Below the pieces are notes generated by a model. That model did no database searches. It worked only from the letters and a program-made list of their open reading frames with translations, and was not told the origin of the DNA. The translations under genes and the position numbers were made by a program. From Clostridiales bacterium (lineage in GTDB: Bacteria; Bacillota; Clostridia; Christensenellales; Aristaeellaceae): a DNA stretch of 58,038 nt. The stretch spans positions 1 through 58,038 of the forward strand of contig SFHK01000007.1 in assembly GCA_004556395.1 (NCBI GenBank), given 5' to 3'. Below, one piece after another: positions 23,971 to 32,985 of the stretch (position 1 is its first letter; every line of letters begins with the position of its first letter).

Positions 23971-24984
23971 TTACTTTGCGTAGCCGTTGGGGTTATGGCT
24001 CTGCCAGTTCCACTGGTCGCGGCACATATCCACCAGCGTCTTTTCCGCCTGCCAGCCGAGCTTTTCCTTCGCCTTGGCGGGGTTGGAATACACGGTGTCG
24101 ATGTCGCCGGGGCGGCGCGCGCCGATGACGTAGGGAACCTTGATGTGGTTGGCTTCCTCAAAGGCGTGCACCATGTCCAGCACGCTGTAGCCCACGCCGG
24201 TGCCCAGGTTGATCGCGTCCGAGCCCTTGAACGTATCCGCGTAGCGGACGGCGGCGACGTGGCCGCGCGCCAGATCCATCACGTGAATGTAATCGCGCAC
24301 GCCGGTGCCGTCGTGGGTGTTGTAGTCGTTGCCGTACACGGTCAGGTGGTCGCGGCGGCCGACGGCGGTCTGGGAGATATAGGGCATGAGGTTGTTCGGA
24401 ATGCCGGAGGGGTCCTCGCCGATGCGGCCGCTCTCGTGCGCGCCGACGGGGTTGAAGTAGCGCAGCAGCACCACGGTCAGTTCCTTGTCGGCCACGGCGG
24501 CGTCGCGCAGAATCTGCTCGTTCATATACTTCGTCCAGCCGTAGGGATTCGTGCATCCGAGCTTGCCCGTCTCGGTCAGCGGAACCTGATTGTCGGCGGA
24601 GTACACGGTGGCGGAGGAGGAGAAGATCATCTTCTTCACGCCCACGGTCTCCATGGCCTTCAGAAGGCGAATGGTGCTGAGCAGGTTGTTCTCATAGTAG
24701 CGCAGCGGGATGCGCACGCTTTCGCCCACGGCCTTGAGGCCGGCGAAGTGAATCACGCTGTCCACGCCATGCTTTTTCATGATTTCGGCGAGCTTCTCCT
24801 CGTCGCACGCGTCGGCCTCGTAATAGGGGAAGGTCTTGCCCGTGAGCTCCATAACGCGCCTGAGCGCCTCGGGGCTGGAATTGTCGTAATTGTCCACGAC
24901 TACGATGTCGTAGCCCTCGTTCAGAAGACAGAGATCGGTGTGAGAACCGATGTAGCCCGCGCCGCCGGTGATCAGAATGCTCAT
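23971..24984 (-). CDS. galE: UDP-glucose 4-epimerase
   Basis: 337 residues from the ATG at 24984; its first bases overlap the stop of the kinase gene. The Rossmann motif TGGAGYIGSH, FSSSATVYS (catalytic Ser region), and the NPYGWTKYMNE Tyr-x-x-x-Lys pair are intact. RYFNPVGAHESGRIGEDP and GVRDYIHVMDLA are standard GalE blocks. The enzyme interconverts UDP-Glc/UDP-Gal and often UDP-GlcNAc/UDP-GalNAc; a Cys or Ser at the gatekeeper decides this and is not assigned here. It ends the operon with the anomeric kinase and nucleotidyltransferase, so it probably shuttles their UDP-sugar product. Confidence 0.96.
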   Translation of the reverse strand: MSILITGGAGYIGSHTDLCLLNEGYDIVVVDNYDNSSPEALRRVMELTGKTFPYYEADACDEEKLAEIMKKHGVDSVIHFAGLKAVGESVRIPLRYYENNLLSTIRLLKAMETVGVKKMIFSSSATVYSADNQVPLTETGKLGCTNPYGWTKYMNEQILRDAAVADKELTVVLLRYFNPVGAHESGRIGEDPSGIPNNLMPYISQTAVGRRDHLTVYGNDYNTHDGTGVRDYIHVMDLARGHVAAVRYADTFKGSDAINLGTGVGYSVLDMVHAFEEANHIKVPYVIGARRPGDIDTVYSNPAKAKEKLGWQAEKTLVDMCRDQWNWQSHNPNGYAK

Positions 24985-26045
24985 ATGGCCGCCTCCTCGG
25001 AGATGATTCTCTCCATGTCCTTCCACTTGTTCTCCATATCGCTGACGAGCTTGAACTGCGTGCGGCAGCGATCCAGATTGTGTTTTTCACGATGAATGCG
25101 GAAATAGGTGTCGCCCTCCAGATAGTCGGTCAGGAAGCGCACGCCGCATTCGAACGTCATCAGCTTCGCGCCCATGGGCAGGGTGCGGATTTCGTCCTCG
25201 GTGAGCTTGCCGCCGCACGCGCCTAAGAATCCGCGCACGTAGGCCGCGTACAGATCGAGCGACAGGGTCATTTTGCCTAAGTCGATTTCGTCCTCGGCGG
25301 CGGTGGCCGCGCCGAAACGGATGGAATCGCCGAAGTCATTCGCCGCAAGGCCGGGCATCACGGTGTCCAGATCGATGATGCAGATGGGCCGGCGCGTCTT
25401 TTCGTCAAACAGCACGTTGTTGAGCTTGGTATCGTTGTGCGTCACGCGCAGCTTCAGCTTGCCTTCCTTCAGAAGCTTCAGCATCACGCCCGCTTCCTCC
25501 TCGCGCGCCAGCGCGAATTCGTACTCCGCCTGAACCTCTTTAAGCCGCCCCATTTTGTCGTTCGCGGCGGCGATTTTCAGGTTGTTCACGCGGTTGGCGG
25601 TGTCGTGGAAGCGCGGAATCGTCTCGGACAGCACGGCCGCGTCGAAGCCCGCCAGCTGGTTCTGGAACGAGCCGAACGCCTGCGCGCTCAGGAAGAATTC
25701 CTCCTGCGTCTCCGCGCGCTCAAGGCACACGCTCTCGTCCACGAAGCGGTACACGCGGTAATAGCCCGTCTCGTCGTGATGGAAGCACTTGCCGTCCTTC
25801 GTGTGCACCAGCTGAAGCGAATGGCGCGGGTCGGGATCGCACGCGCGCAGATACTCCGTCACAAGGCGAATGTTCTCCATCAGCGCCGGAACGTCCTTGA
25901 AGATGGAGTCGTTGATCTTCTGCATCGTGTACTTGTTGCCCGCCTCGTCGGTCAGAAGACAGGTGCGGTTGATGTGGCCGTTGCCCATCGGCACGCAGGT
26001 CGCGGGCGCGGCGTCCAGCAGAAAGTTTCTGGCGGCGTTAAGCAT
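24981..26045 (-). CDS. Anomeric sugar kinase of APH fold, N-acetylhexosamine 1-kinase-like
   Basis: 354 residues. Aminoglycoside-phosphotransferase fold: an N-terminal nucleotide lobe (GHINRTCLLTD, TMQKINDSIFKD), then the catalytic loop VTHNDTKLNNVLFD and the metal-binding ICIIDLDTVMPG. These match NahK/LnpB, which phosphorylates GlcNAc or GalNAc at C1 in the lacto-N-biose pathway. Immediate neighbours GalE (4-base overlap) and a sugar nucleotidyltransferase (8-base gap) support a sugar-1-phosphate product. Other APH-fold kinases with homoserine or choline as substrate cannot be excluded from sequence alone but fit the neighbourhood less well. Confidence 0.85.
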   Translation of the reverse strand: MLNAARNFLLDAAPATCVPMGNGHINRTCLLTDEAGNKYTMQKINDSIFKDVPALMENIRLVTEYLRACDPDPRHSLQLVHTKDGKCFHHDETGYYRVYRFVDESVCLERAETQEEFFLSAQAFGSFQNQLAGFDAAVLSETIPRFHDTANRVNNLKIAAANDKMGRLKEVQAEYEFALAREEEAGVMLKLLKEGKLKLRVTHNDTKLNNVLFDEKTRRPICIIDLDTVMPGLAANDFGDSIRFGAATAAEDEIDLGKMTLSLDLYAAYVRGFLGACGGKLTEDEIRTLPMGAKLMTFECGVRFLTDYLEGDTYFRIHREKHNLDRCRTQFKLVSDMENKWKDMERIISEEAAI

Positions 26046-26052
26046 GATTCGG

Positions 26053-26979
26053 TTATCCCCTTTCCCACAGGCGCTCCGGGTACGCGCCCTCGTCCTTCAT
26101 ACGTCGGATGTTCGCTTTCGTTTCCGCGAGGTCTTCCAGATACGTCATGCCGAACCACTTCGCCGACGTGGGCAGCACGGAAACCGTGGCCTTCTTCTCG
26201 GCGAGCAGCTGGTTTGGCACGCTGGGCAGGTAGTATTCCGCCTTCAGCGGCTTCTCGTTCAGGCCGACCTTCAGGAAGGCGTGAAAGCGCGCCTCCAGCT
26301 CGTCAAAGATGGAATGGCGGAAGATCCAGAAATTCAGGGACACCGTCGCGTCGCCGGAGATGGGCGTGTAGGTTTCGCCGTCCTCGGTGAACGCCGCGTC
26401 GTTTCCGCGCGCGACGATCTTCGTGCGCTCCACGACGCTCAGAAGATGACCGTTCTCATCCACCGTGCACACGCCGCGGGCAACCGCGCCGTTGGGCGTC
26501 ATGGTGTTGCGCAGGCGATAGCCCACCATGGCGTGCGCGTTGGCCGCGCCGGGCTCGTTCAGGAAGCGGATGGCGGTCTGATACGCGTCCGCGCCGTAGA
26601 AATCGTCGGCGTTGATGACGACGAAATCGCCCGGCGTCTGCCCGTGCGCGCACAGCGCCGCGTGACCCGTGCCCCACGGCTTCTCGCGCCCCTCGGGAAT
26701 CCGGAAGCCCGCGGGCAGGAAATCGTTCAGCGTCTGGTGCGCGTAGGCCACCTCGATAAACGGCGACACGCGGCTGCCGATCGCGTCGTGAAACAGCTTC
26801 TCGCTCTCGGGCTTGATGACGAAAACAACCCTTTTGAAGCCCGCGCGGATCGCGTCGTAAATGGAATAATCGATGATCAGGTGCCCGGCCTCGTCCACCG
26901 GCGTTACCTGCTTCTGCCCCGCGCCCGCGCCGAAGCGGCTGCCCAGACCCGCGGCCATGATCACCAGCGTATGATTCAT
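26053..26979 (-). CDS. Sugar-1-phosphate nucleotidyltransferase
   Basis: 308 residues from the ATG at 26979 (AAGGAG 9 bases upstream). The N-terminal GLGSRFGAG glycine-rich loop is the NTP-binding signature of the GT-A-like nucleotidyltransferases; VINADDFYGADAY holds the metal-binding Asp. The C-terminal part is short and lacks a hexapeptide acetyltransferase domain, unlike GlmU. It should join a sugar-1-phosphate to UTP (or another NTP). Placed first in the operon with the anomeric kinase and GalE, it likely makes UDP-hexose or UDP-HexNAc from the kinase or the GH94 product. Confidence 0.85.
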   Translation of the reverse strand: MNHTLVIMAAGLGSRFGAGAGQKQVTPVDEAGHLIIDYSIYDAIRAGFKRVVFVIKPESEKLFHDAIGSRVSPFIEVAYAHQTLNDFLPAGFRIPEGREKPWGTGHAALCAHGQTPGDFVVINADDFYGADAYQTAIRFLNEPGAANAHAMVGYRLRNTMTPNGAVARGVCTVDENGHLLSVVERTKIVARGNDAAFTEDGETYTPISGDATVSLNFWIFRHSIFDELEARFHAFLKVGLNEKPLKAEYYLPSVPNQLLAEKKATVSVLPTSAKWFGMTYLEDLAETKANIRRMKDEGAYPERLWERG

Positions 26980-27055
26980 GCAAATACACTCCTTGTCCAT
27001 GGATTGCACTTTTCGTATTGTATCACGCGCGCGCAAAATCCGCACGCGCGTTTCT

Positions 27056-27215
27056 GTGAATTCGAGCTCTTACACCGTCGCTTCCACGTTCACGACGCGC
27101 CCTGCACGGCTCGCGCGCCCGCGCAGCTTCTTGCCCGCCGCGCGGCGCGTATAAGTCACGCGGTATTCGCGCCCGCGCAGCTTCCTGGTTGCCGCGCGGC
27201 TGTGCGCGCGCTCCC
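27056..27215. repeat. Partial duplicate of the 3' end of the GH94 gene
   Basis: The 160 bases downstream of the GH94 stop repeat the gene's own end. GTGAATTCGAGCTCTTACAC at 27056 recurs at 27216. A second block at about 27150-27205 matches gene positions near 27335-27385, with about 55 bases deleted between blocks. On the minus strand it still reads LRGREYRVTYTR and GRVVNVEATV-stop, the tail of the phosphorylase. No start codon. Confidence 0.85.
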
Positions 27216-27229
27216 GTGAATTCGAGCTC

Positions 27230-29485
27230 TTACACCGTCACTTCCACGTTCACGACGCGGCCGGGCTTCAGCGGAAGCGCGCCGCCGTTCGGAATCCGCT
27301 CGCCGTCCGCGGTCACGGAGAAGGTTCCCGTGCGCGTATAGGTCACGCGGTATTCGCAGCCGCGCAGCGTCTTGGTCGCGGCGCAGGCGTTCCAGCTCGC
27401 CGGCAGGCAGGGATGAATGTGCAGGCCGTCGATATCCGGCTGCAGGCCGAATACGTACAGCGTCATGGCCTTCACGAACCACTGCGTGGACGCGGTGCGC
27501 CAGCTCTGGCCGGGCGTGGCGTAGCGGTAGCCGGTCTGGTCGCCGAAGTAGGAATTGAACAGCATGTACGGCTCGCCCTCGGTGGGCGCGTAGGTCTGAT
27601 CCCACGGAACGATCTGCCGGATGTCGCGCTCCACGCGCGCCGCGTCGCCCAGCATCGCGTCCACAGCCAGCCGCCACGCCATCGTGTGCAGGTAGATACC
27701 GCCGTTCTCGTGCACGCCCGCGCTCTTCTGGGTGACGGAGCCGATGCGGTTGTCGATATGCGTGTACGCCGGCCAGCTTACGCGCGTGCCCAGCGGCGCT
27801 TCCAGCAGCCGGTTCGCGCTTTCCATGGCCGTCTTCACGCGCGCCTTATCGTCCAGATCGGCGAGCACCGCCCACAGCTGCGGAATCAGGAAGATTTTGC
27901 CCTCCTCGTTTTCACGCGAGCCGATGTCGCGCCCCTCATCGTCGATGGCGGTCAGATACCATTCGCCGTCCCAGCCGCGCGCGTCCACGGCGCGGTTCAT
28001 CTGCTTCAGAACCGGTTCGAGCGCGTCCGCGTCCGCGTCGTGCCCGGACAGGCGCGCGATGCGTATGAGCATCTTGCACGCGCGAATCCACGCGATGGAC
28101 AGCCACACGCTTTCGCCCTTGCCGCCGAGACCCGCGCGGTTCATGCAGTCGTTCCAGTCGCCGCCCCAGATGCGGACAAGCCCGTCCGGGCCGGTGAAGC
28201 CGGAGAGGAACTCCACGCTCCGGCGCGCGTGTTCGTACACGGTGCCCATCGCGCCGCTATTGAAGGGCACGACCTCGTTCAGGAACGAAAGGTCGCCCGT
28301 CTCGCGCAGAATCGCGTCCAGCGCGAAGGGAATCCACACGGCGCAGTCGGAGAAGTTGTTGTCGCAGATGCGGCCGCCGATGAAGGTTCGCGGCGCGTAG
28401 CCGTTTTCATACTGATAGGACAGGATGCGCCTGAACCGCGCGCGCGCCAGCTCCGCGTTGAAGCTGGACAGGCACTCGGTGTCGCTGGTCATGTCGCGAT
28501 AGCCGTTGTGGCGCACGCGCGCCCAGCGGCTGCCCATGCAGGTGGCGTACTGGTAGAAGCCGTTGAACGCGTCGTTCAGGCGCGCGTCCGGCGTGGTGAT
28601 CGAAAGGCCGGAAATCTCCTCCGCGCGCTTTTCGCGAATGGCGGAAAGCAGCCCCTCGGAACCTGCGGCCATCGCGCGAACCGCCGTCAGGTCGGAAAGC
28701 GTTCGCTCCGCGCCGATCACGACGGTGAACGCCTTTTCCTCGCCGGGCTGCAGATCGGCGTGAATGTCCAGCGCCAGACAGAGCTTTTCGCCCAGCGCCT
28801 CTTCGCCGCGAAGCCCGCGCTTTTCCTCCAGCGCCTCGGGGCACAGCTTGTTCCCATACACGCCGATAAACGCGTTGCGCCGTGCGCAGAAGCTCGCCGG
28901 CTCCGCGTCGGACAGCATGTAGGCGTACATCGGCGCGGGATCGTCGGATTCATACGCCTGAAAGAAATGCCCCCACACCGCGCCGTGCGCCGCGTCGAAA
29001 TTGCCGTAGTCGGTGTTGTACGCCTGCGGGCGGTACGAATCGTCCGCGTCGGTGTCGACGAAGGGAATCAGCGAAAGCCGCGCCGGCTTTGCGCCCTCGT
29101 TGACGGCGCGCACGCGCCAGAGTTCGCGCCGTCCCTCCTCGGGCACGAAGAACGTGAGCTCCGTGCGCACGCCGTCCTTCACGGCGGTGAGCACGGTATA
29201 GCCCAGCCCGTGACGGCACTCGTATGCGTCGAACGCGTCGCGCATCGGCAGGCCGTTGGCGGACGACCACACGCCCGTATCGCGGTTCACCACATACAGC
29301 ATGCGATCCTTCACAAGCGGAATGCGCCGCCCCAGACCGTCCTGCGCGAAGCCCTCGCCGAAGCCCACCTGAGAAAAGAAGGCGACGTATTCGTCGTTGT
29401 ACATATAGTTATGCCAGTGCCGCGGCGTTTTGCGGCAGGTTACCACAAACTCCCGGCCGCCATTTTCAAAGTGTCCGTATTCCAT
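27230..29485 (-). CDS. GH94 family glycoside phosphorylase
   Basis: 751 residues from the ATG at 29485 (GGGAGG 9 bases upstream). Layout matches GH94: N-terminal beta-sandwich, helical linker, (alpha/alpha)6 barrel, C-terminal jelly roll. The general acid sits in GGDWNDCMN (Asp about residue 446). RHNGYRDMTSDTECL and KSAGVHENGGIYLHTMAW are conserved barrel segments. GH94 enzymes use phosphate to split beta-linked disaccharides such as cellobiose, chitobiose or laminaribiose, releasing an alpha-sugar-1-phosphate. Which disaccharide is cleaved is not certain; neighbours that handle sugar-1-phosphates and HexNAc make chitobiose-like substrates attractive. Own promoter; transcription may continue into the nucleotidyltransferase operon. 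Confidence 0.9.
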   Translation of the reverse strand: MEYGHFENGGREFVVTCRKTPRHWHNYMYNDEYVAFFSQVGFGEGFAQDGLGRRIPLVKDRMLYVVNRDTGVWSSANGLPMRDAFDAYECRHGLGYTVLTAVKDGVRTELTFFVPEEGRRELWRVRAVNEGAKPARLSLIPFVDTDADDSYRPQAYNTDYGNFDAAHGAVWGHFFQAYESDDPAPMYAYMLSDAEPASFCARRNAFIGVYGNKLCPEALEEKRGLRGEEALGEKLCLALDIHADLQPGEEKAFTVVIGAERTLSDLTAVRAMAAGSEGLLSAIREKRAEEISGLSITTPDARLNDAFNGFYQYATCMGSRWARVRHNGYRDMTSDTECLSSFNAELARARFRRILSYQYENGYAPRTFIGGRICDNNFSDCAVWIPFALDAILRETGDLSFLNEVVPFNSGAMGTVYEHARRSVEFLSGFTGPDGLVRIWGGDWNDCMNRAGLGGKGESVWLSIAWIRACKMLIRIARLSGHDADADALEPVLKQMNRAVDARGWDGEWYLTAIDDEGRDIGSRENEEGKIFLIPQLWAVLADLDDKARVKTAMESANRLLEAPLGTRVSWPAYTHIDNRIGSVTQKSAGVHENGGIYLHTMAWRLAVDAMLGDAARVERDIRQIVPWDQTYAPTEGEPYMLFNSYFGDQTGYRYATPGQSWRTASTQWFVKAMTLYVFGLQPDIDGLHIHPCLPASWNACAATKTLRGCEYRVTYTRTGTFSVTADGERIPNGGALPLKPGRVVNVEVTV

Positions 29486-29526
29486 GGAAACGTTCCTCCC
29501 ATGCATGCACTCGATTCCAGTTTCCT

Positions 29527-29555
29527 ATTATAATCGAAAAAGGCCGCCTTCGCAA
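29527..29555 (-). promoter_or_regulatory. Promoter of the GH94 gene
   Basis: Minus strand: TTGCGA (29555-29550), 17-base spacer, TATAAT (29532-29527). Confidence 0.75.
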
Positions 29556-29604
29556 CCATTTCCCGTGCGAAAACTGCGCCCCTCTCATCAAATGCCATCG
29601 TCAT

Positions 29605-30042
29605 CTACTCGATCGCATGGAGAATATCCAGCTTCAATTCCTCATCCGTGCCATATGTTCCGTCCATAATGGCGGTCATAATTCGATGAAGCAGGGGCTT
29701 TCGGATTTTTCCAGCTGCGACAGAATAGCTGATATTCTCTGTAATCTCAAAGAAATTCTTTGCCACGGCCATATATCCATTAAGCAGCAAAAACTGCGCA
29801 GACAACGTGATCGCAAGGCGCTTATTGCCGTCTGCAAAGCAATGAAACTCGCATGTGCAATAGAACAGATGGGTAATCTTATCTACAAAGGTAGGATAAT
29901 AGTCATCATTTTGAATGTTCATAAGAACGCTATCAAGGCGTCCCAAATCGAAATGTTCGTATGTACCACCGCCACTATACGTAATCGTTTTGGCGTGAAC
30001 GGCTTTTGCCTGTTCAAGCGTGATGTATACAATCCCGTCCAT
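29605..30042 (-). CDS. Doc/Fic family toxin-like protein (death-on-curing)
   Basis: 145 residues. The Fic core motif is HCFADGNKR (His67), matching the Doc form HxFxDANKR; Doc-type enzymes phosphorylate EF-Tu and typical Fic enzymes AMPylate targets. Flanking helices (KITHLFYCTCEF; LAITLSAQFLLLNGY) are typical. No inhibitory helix motif ([S/T]xxxE[G/N]) is evident within the protein. The start codon directly abuts the stop of the upstream RhuM-like gene and the ribosome site AAGGAG lies inside that gene, so translation is coupled. Codon use is less GC-rich than the surroundings, suggesting transfer. Confidence 0.85.
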   Translation of the reverse strand: MDGIVYITLEQAKAVHAKTITYSGGGTYEHFDLGRLDSVLMNIQNDDYYPTFVDKITHLFYCTCEFHCFADGNKRLAITLSAQFLLLNGYMAVAKNFFEITENISYSVAAGKIRKPLLHRIMTAIMDGTYGTDEELKLDILHAIE

Positions 30043-31059
30043 TTATTCGCGCTCCTTAAGGCGCTTCAAAACCGCCTGGTTTTCCTGCATCAGCCGCTCA
30101 AGCTCATCACCGGCAGCGCCAAGGAACTTTTGATATTCGTCCTTGTTAAGCGGTTCAATATACTCTGCCAGCTGGTAATGAAACGCATCTCGAAGAGCCA
30201 TATCCCGGCTTGCCATTTTCACGCGTCCTCGCTGAATCAAGGGCTTCCAAAGAGCCATGTTTTCGAATTCGCGGAATAAATCCTCGCCCTCGCGGCGCGA
30301 AAGAGGCCGTCCAATTCTTTCGCTCTCTTTTTGGATTGCGTCCGCAAGTCCGCTTTCGTAAGCGGCAATTATATCCAGAATCTCGCTGTAAAAGGTATCT
30401 CTGACTTTTTCGTTTGCCTTCAGATCAAGAATCTTTTTGTATTCATTTGCTTTCTCTCTGAAAATGCTGACATAGACCAAATCCGTAAAATGCGCATACT
30501 TATAGCGATCATCTTCAATATATTTTTTAAGTGCGTCCGTAAATTGTCTGCGATAGCTATCCTCCTGCAACGAAGAAAACACGAAATTTCTGTCCCGCTG
30601 GTTGATGTACTTTGTACCGCCGCCGGTTTTTCGATTGATAAGATCAATCACAATGTCCAGCATAAGCTGTCGCAACGCGCGCGCCCTGTCGCTTTCAGAC
30701 AGAAGCATCGCCATGTTCAGGAAAGCGCGGAGGTCGAATACACCCAGCACCGTTGTTTTGGTAGGGACATAAATGTCCTTACCAGAAGCGTTTGCTGCAT
30801 CAATAAATGCTTTCAGTCGTTTTCCCCGCAGCACTTCATAGCCATTGGAGGAAAGCTCTTCACTGTTCTGTTCGATGCATCGGCTGATCGTTCGAATATC
30901 TACACCGAAAAAGCCGGCTGACATTTCACGCGTAAGAAATGTTTTTCCTTCCCACGGAATTCCTTCCACGCCAGATTTACGCTGTATTTCATCAATAGCA
31001 ATTTCGTTATTCAAGATATTCTGGCGATCAAGCCTCGATGTTGTCAAATCCTTCGCCAA
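30043..31059 (-). CDS. RhuM-like DNA-binding protein, putative partner of the Doc toxin
   Basis: 338 residues from a TTG at 31059 with GGAGG 8 bases upstream; the frame opens five codons earlier at another TTG with no good ribosome site. An N-terminal winged-helix-like segment (FLTREMSAGFFGVDIRTISRCIEQN) fits the DNA-binding part of RhuM-type proteins. A middle region (DLRAFLNMAMLLSESDRARALR) and a long helical C-terminus follow. Such genes often precede doc/fic genes and are thought to act as antitoxin or regulator. No recombinase is near. The pair is AT-richer than the flanks. Function by association only. Confidence 0.65.
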   Translation of the reverse strand: MAKDLTTSRLDRQNILNNEIAIDEIQRKSGVEGIPWEGKTFLTREMSAGFFGVDIRTISRCIEQNSEELSSNGYEVLRGKRLKAFIDAANASGKDIYVPTKTTVLGVFDLRAFLNMAMLLSESDRARALRQLMLDIVIDLINRKTGGGTKYINQRDRNFVFSSLQEDSYRRQFTDALKKYIEDDRYKYAHFTDLVYVSIFREKANEYKKILDLKANEKVRDTFYSEILDIIAAYESGLADAIQKESERIGRPLSRREGEDLFREFENMALWKPLIQRGRVKMASRDMALRDAFHYQLAEYIEPLNKDEYQKFLGAAGDELERLMQENQAVLKRLKERE

Positions 31060-31211
31060 CGCTCGCGCCTCCAATCTTCGATTTCATCCCATCTGTTGCG
31101 GTTCTCTCTTCCGTCTCAATCGCTGCCGCTATGACCTCACAGAACCTGCTCATCTGTTTGTCTGTCTCATCGTATGGCACAGCAGTTCCCGTGCGAAAGC
31201 GGCGTAAAAGC

Positions 31212-31796
31212 CTATAGAACCCCGCGAATCATGCCGCGCCGCGCGCCCTCGGCCAGACACATATAGGTCATGGCCGCGTCAAAGCGCGCGTCATGCGCCG
31301 CCGCGCCGCCGCCAAACCATGCCTCGCTGTTTTTCTCGATGGCCTCGGTCGTCAGCTCCATGTATTCCGCCAGCTCGATCAGCTTGGGCGGCTTGGGGCG
31401 GCCGGTGCGGAATTTGCGGCGAAGCTGCATGTCGCCGGTGAAATAGTTCATCGTGCAGAACGTGCGAATCCTCGGCAGCTCGTAGCCCGCGCGGGTCAGC
31501 TCCGTGCGCAGGAAGCGATCGTCGAACGCCACGTTGTGCCCCACCAGCAGCTCGCAGGCGGAGAAATCGTCGAAGATTTCCTGCGCGCGATCCTCAAACC
31601 GTTCGCCGCCGGATAATTCCTCCAGCATTTCCATGCTCATGCCGTGCACGGCCTCGGACGATTCGTTCATCTCGTCCACGGAGAAAAACAGGTTCTTGCC
31701 CGCCACGACGCCGTCCGCCGCGATCAGATAGGACAGCTGGCAGATATGTCCCGGCCGCAGGTCGGTGGTTTCGGTATCGAATACAACCAGCTTCAT
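31212..31796 (-). CDS. DnaQ-like 3'-5' exonuclease (DEDDh)
   Basis: 194 residues. Exo I motif FDTETTDL (Asp7, Glu9), Exo II GHNVAFDDRFL, Exo III AHDARFDAAMTY with the His-x4-Asp spacing of the DEDDh class. It lacks the BRCT or polymerase-binding tails of replicative epsilon subunits, so it is a free-standing exonuclease for repair or RNA turnover. ATG overlaps the stop of the PatB gene (ATGA), indicating one transcript. Confidence 0.9.
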   Translation of the reverse strand: MKLVVFDTETTDLRPGHICQLSYLIAADGVVAGKNLFFSVDEMNESSEAVHGMSMEMLEELSGGERFEDRAQEIFDDFSACELLVGHNVAFDDRFLRTELTRAGYELPRIRTFCTMNYFTGDMQLRRKFRTGRPKPPKLIELAEYMELTTEAIEKNSEAWFGGGAAAHDARFDAAMTYMCLAEGARRGMIRGVL

Positions 31797-32962
31797 CGCT
31801 TCTCAACCGCCTCGCCGATGCGCCGCAGCGCTTCGCGCAGATTGGCGTGCGTCATCGCGAAGTTCAGGCGCACAAAGCCGCGCCCCTGCTCGCCGAAGGC
31901 CGCGCCGTCGTTCGGAATCACGCCGCACTCGTCGATGAAGAAGCGGTTCAGCTTCGCGCTGTCCATGCCCAGCTCGCGTGCGTCCACCCACATCAGATAC
32001 GTGCCTTCGACGTGCGCGGGCTTCAGGCCGGGAATCCTTGAAAGCCCGTCCTCCAGCAGGTCGCGGCTCTCGCTCAGGTAGCAAAGCAGCGCATCCAGCC
32101 ACTGCGCGCCGGTTTCGTAGGCCGCGCGGGTGGCAAGGCGGCCGAACAGGTTCGTCTCCGCCATCGCGTCGTTCAGGCTGGCCGCAATCGCCTTGCGCGC
32201 CGCCTCGTCCGCGCACAGAATGGTGGAATGCCGGAGCGCCGCCAGATTGAACGTCTTGGTGGCGGAAATCATCATCACCGCGTCCTCCGCGCCCGGCACG
32301 GACAGAATGGGCGTGTGCGCCGCGCCCGCCAGCTCGAAGTCGGCGTGAATCTCGTCGCAGATGATGCGGGTATGATACGTCTTGCACAGCGAAACCAGCG
32401 TTTCCAGCTCCGCCTTCGTCCACACGCGCCCCACGGGGTTGTGCGGCGAGCAGATCATGATCGCGTCCGCGCCCGCGCGCAGGCAATCCTCTAAGTTCGC
32501 GTAGTCCATGTGCCAGCCGGTCTCGTCGTGCAGAAGCGGGTTCTCCACGCACACCATCTTCGCCTTCTCGATCATGGCGCGGAACGGCCCGTACACCGGC
32601 GGCTGAATGACGACGCGCGCGCCCTCCCGATACAGGCCGCGCAGGATATGATACATGCTGTCCACCACGCCAGGGCTGTACAGCACCCATTCGGGCGATA
32701 CGTCCGTGTGATGGCGCGTCTTTATCCAGTTCACGACGGCGGCGCGGTCGCGCTCGCTGTCCTGACAATAGCCGAAAACGCCGTGCGCCACACGGGCGGT
32801 GAGCGCATCCACGATGCCGTCCGCCGTGCGGAAATCCATGTCCGCCACCCACATGGGCAGCGCGTCGGCGTTGCCGAAGTTTTTGCGGTTGTCCCACTTG
32901 ATGCATTCGGTGTTCACGCGGTTTACCGGTTCGTCGAAACGACGGTACAGCTGCTGGTTCAT
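31793..32962 (-). CDS. MalY/PatB-type pyridoxal-phosphate aminotransferase (C-S beta-lyase)
   Basis: 389 residues from the ATG at 32962 (AGGAGG 9 bases upstream). Fold-type I features: N-terminal NRVNTECIKWD and LPMWVADMDF (hallmark of MalY/PatB), SPHNPVGRVWT, ICDEIHADFE with the Asp that pairs with the ring nitrogen, and the PLP lysine in SATKTFNLAAL. These enzymes cleave cystathionine or cysteine conjugates to pyruvate, ammonia and a thiol, and some modulate maltose regulators. Overlaps the exonuclease gene by 4 bases. Confidence 0.93.
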   Translation of the reverse strand: MNQQLYRRFDEPVNRVNTECIKWDNRKNFGNADALPMWVADMDFRTADGIVDALTARVAHGVFGYCQDSERDRAAVVNWIKTRHHTDVSPEWVLYSPGVVDSMYHILRGLYREGARVVIQPPVYGPFRAMIEKAKMVCVENPLLHDETGWHMDYANLEDCLRAGADAIMICSPHNPVGRVWTKAELETLVSLCKTYHTRIICDEIHADFELAGAAHTPILSVPGAEDAVMMISATKTFNLAALRHSTILCADEAARKAIAASLNDAMAETNLFGRLATRAAYETGAQWLDALLCYLSESRDLLEDGLSRIPGLKPAHVEGTYLMWVDARELGMDSAKLNRFFIDECGVIPNDGAAFGEQGRGFVRLNFAMTHANLREALRRIGEAVEKR

Positions 32963-32985
32963 CCTGCGTATCCTCCTCATAACAA

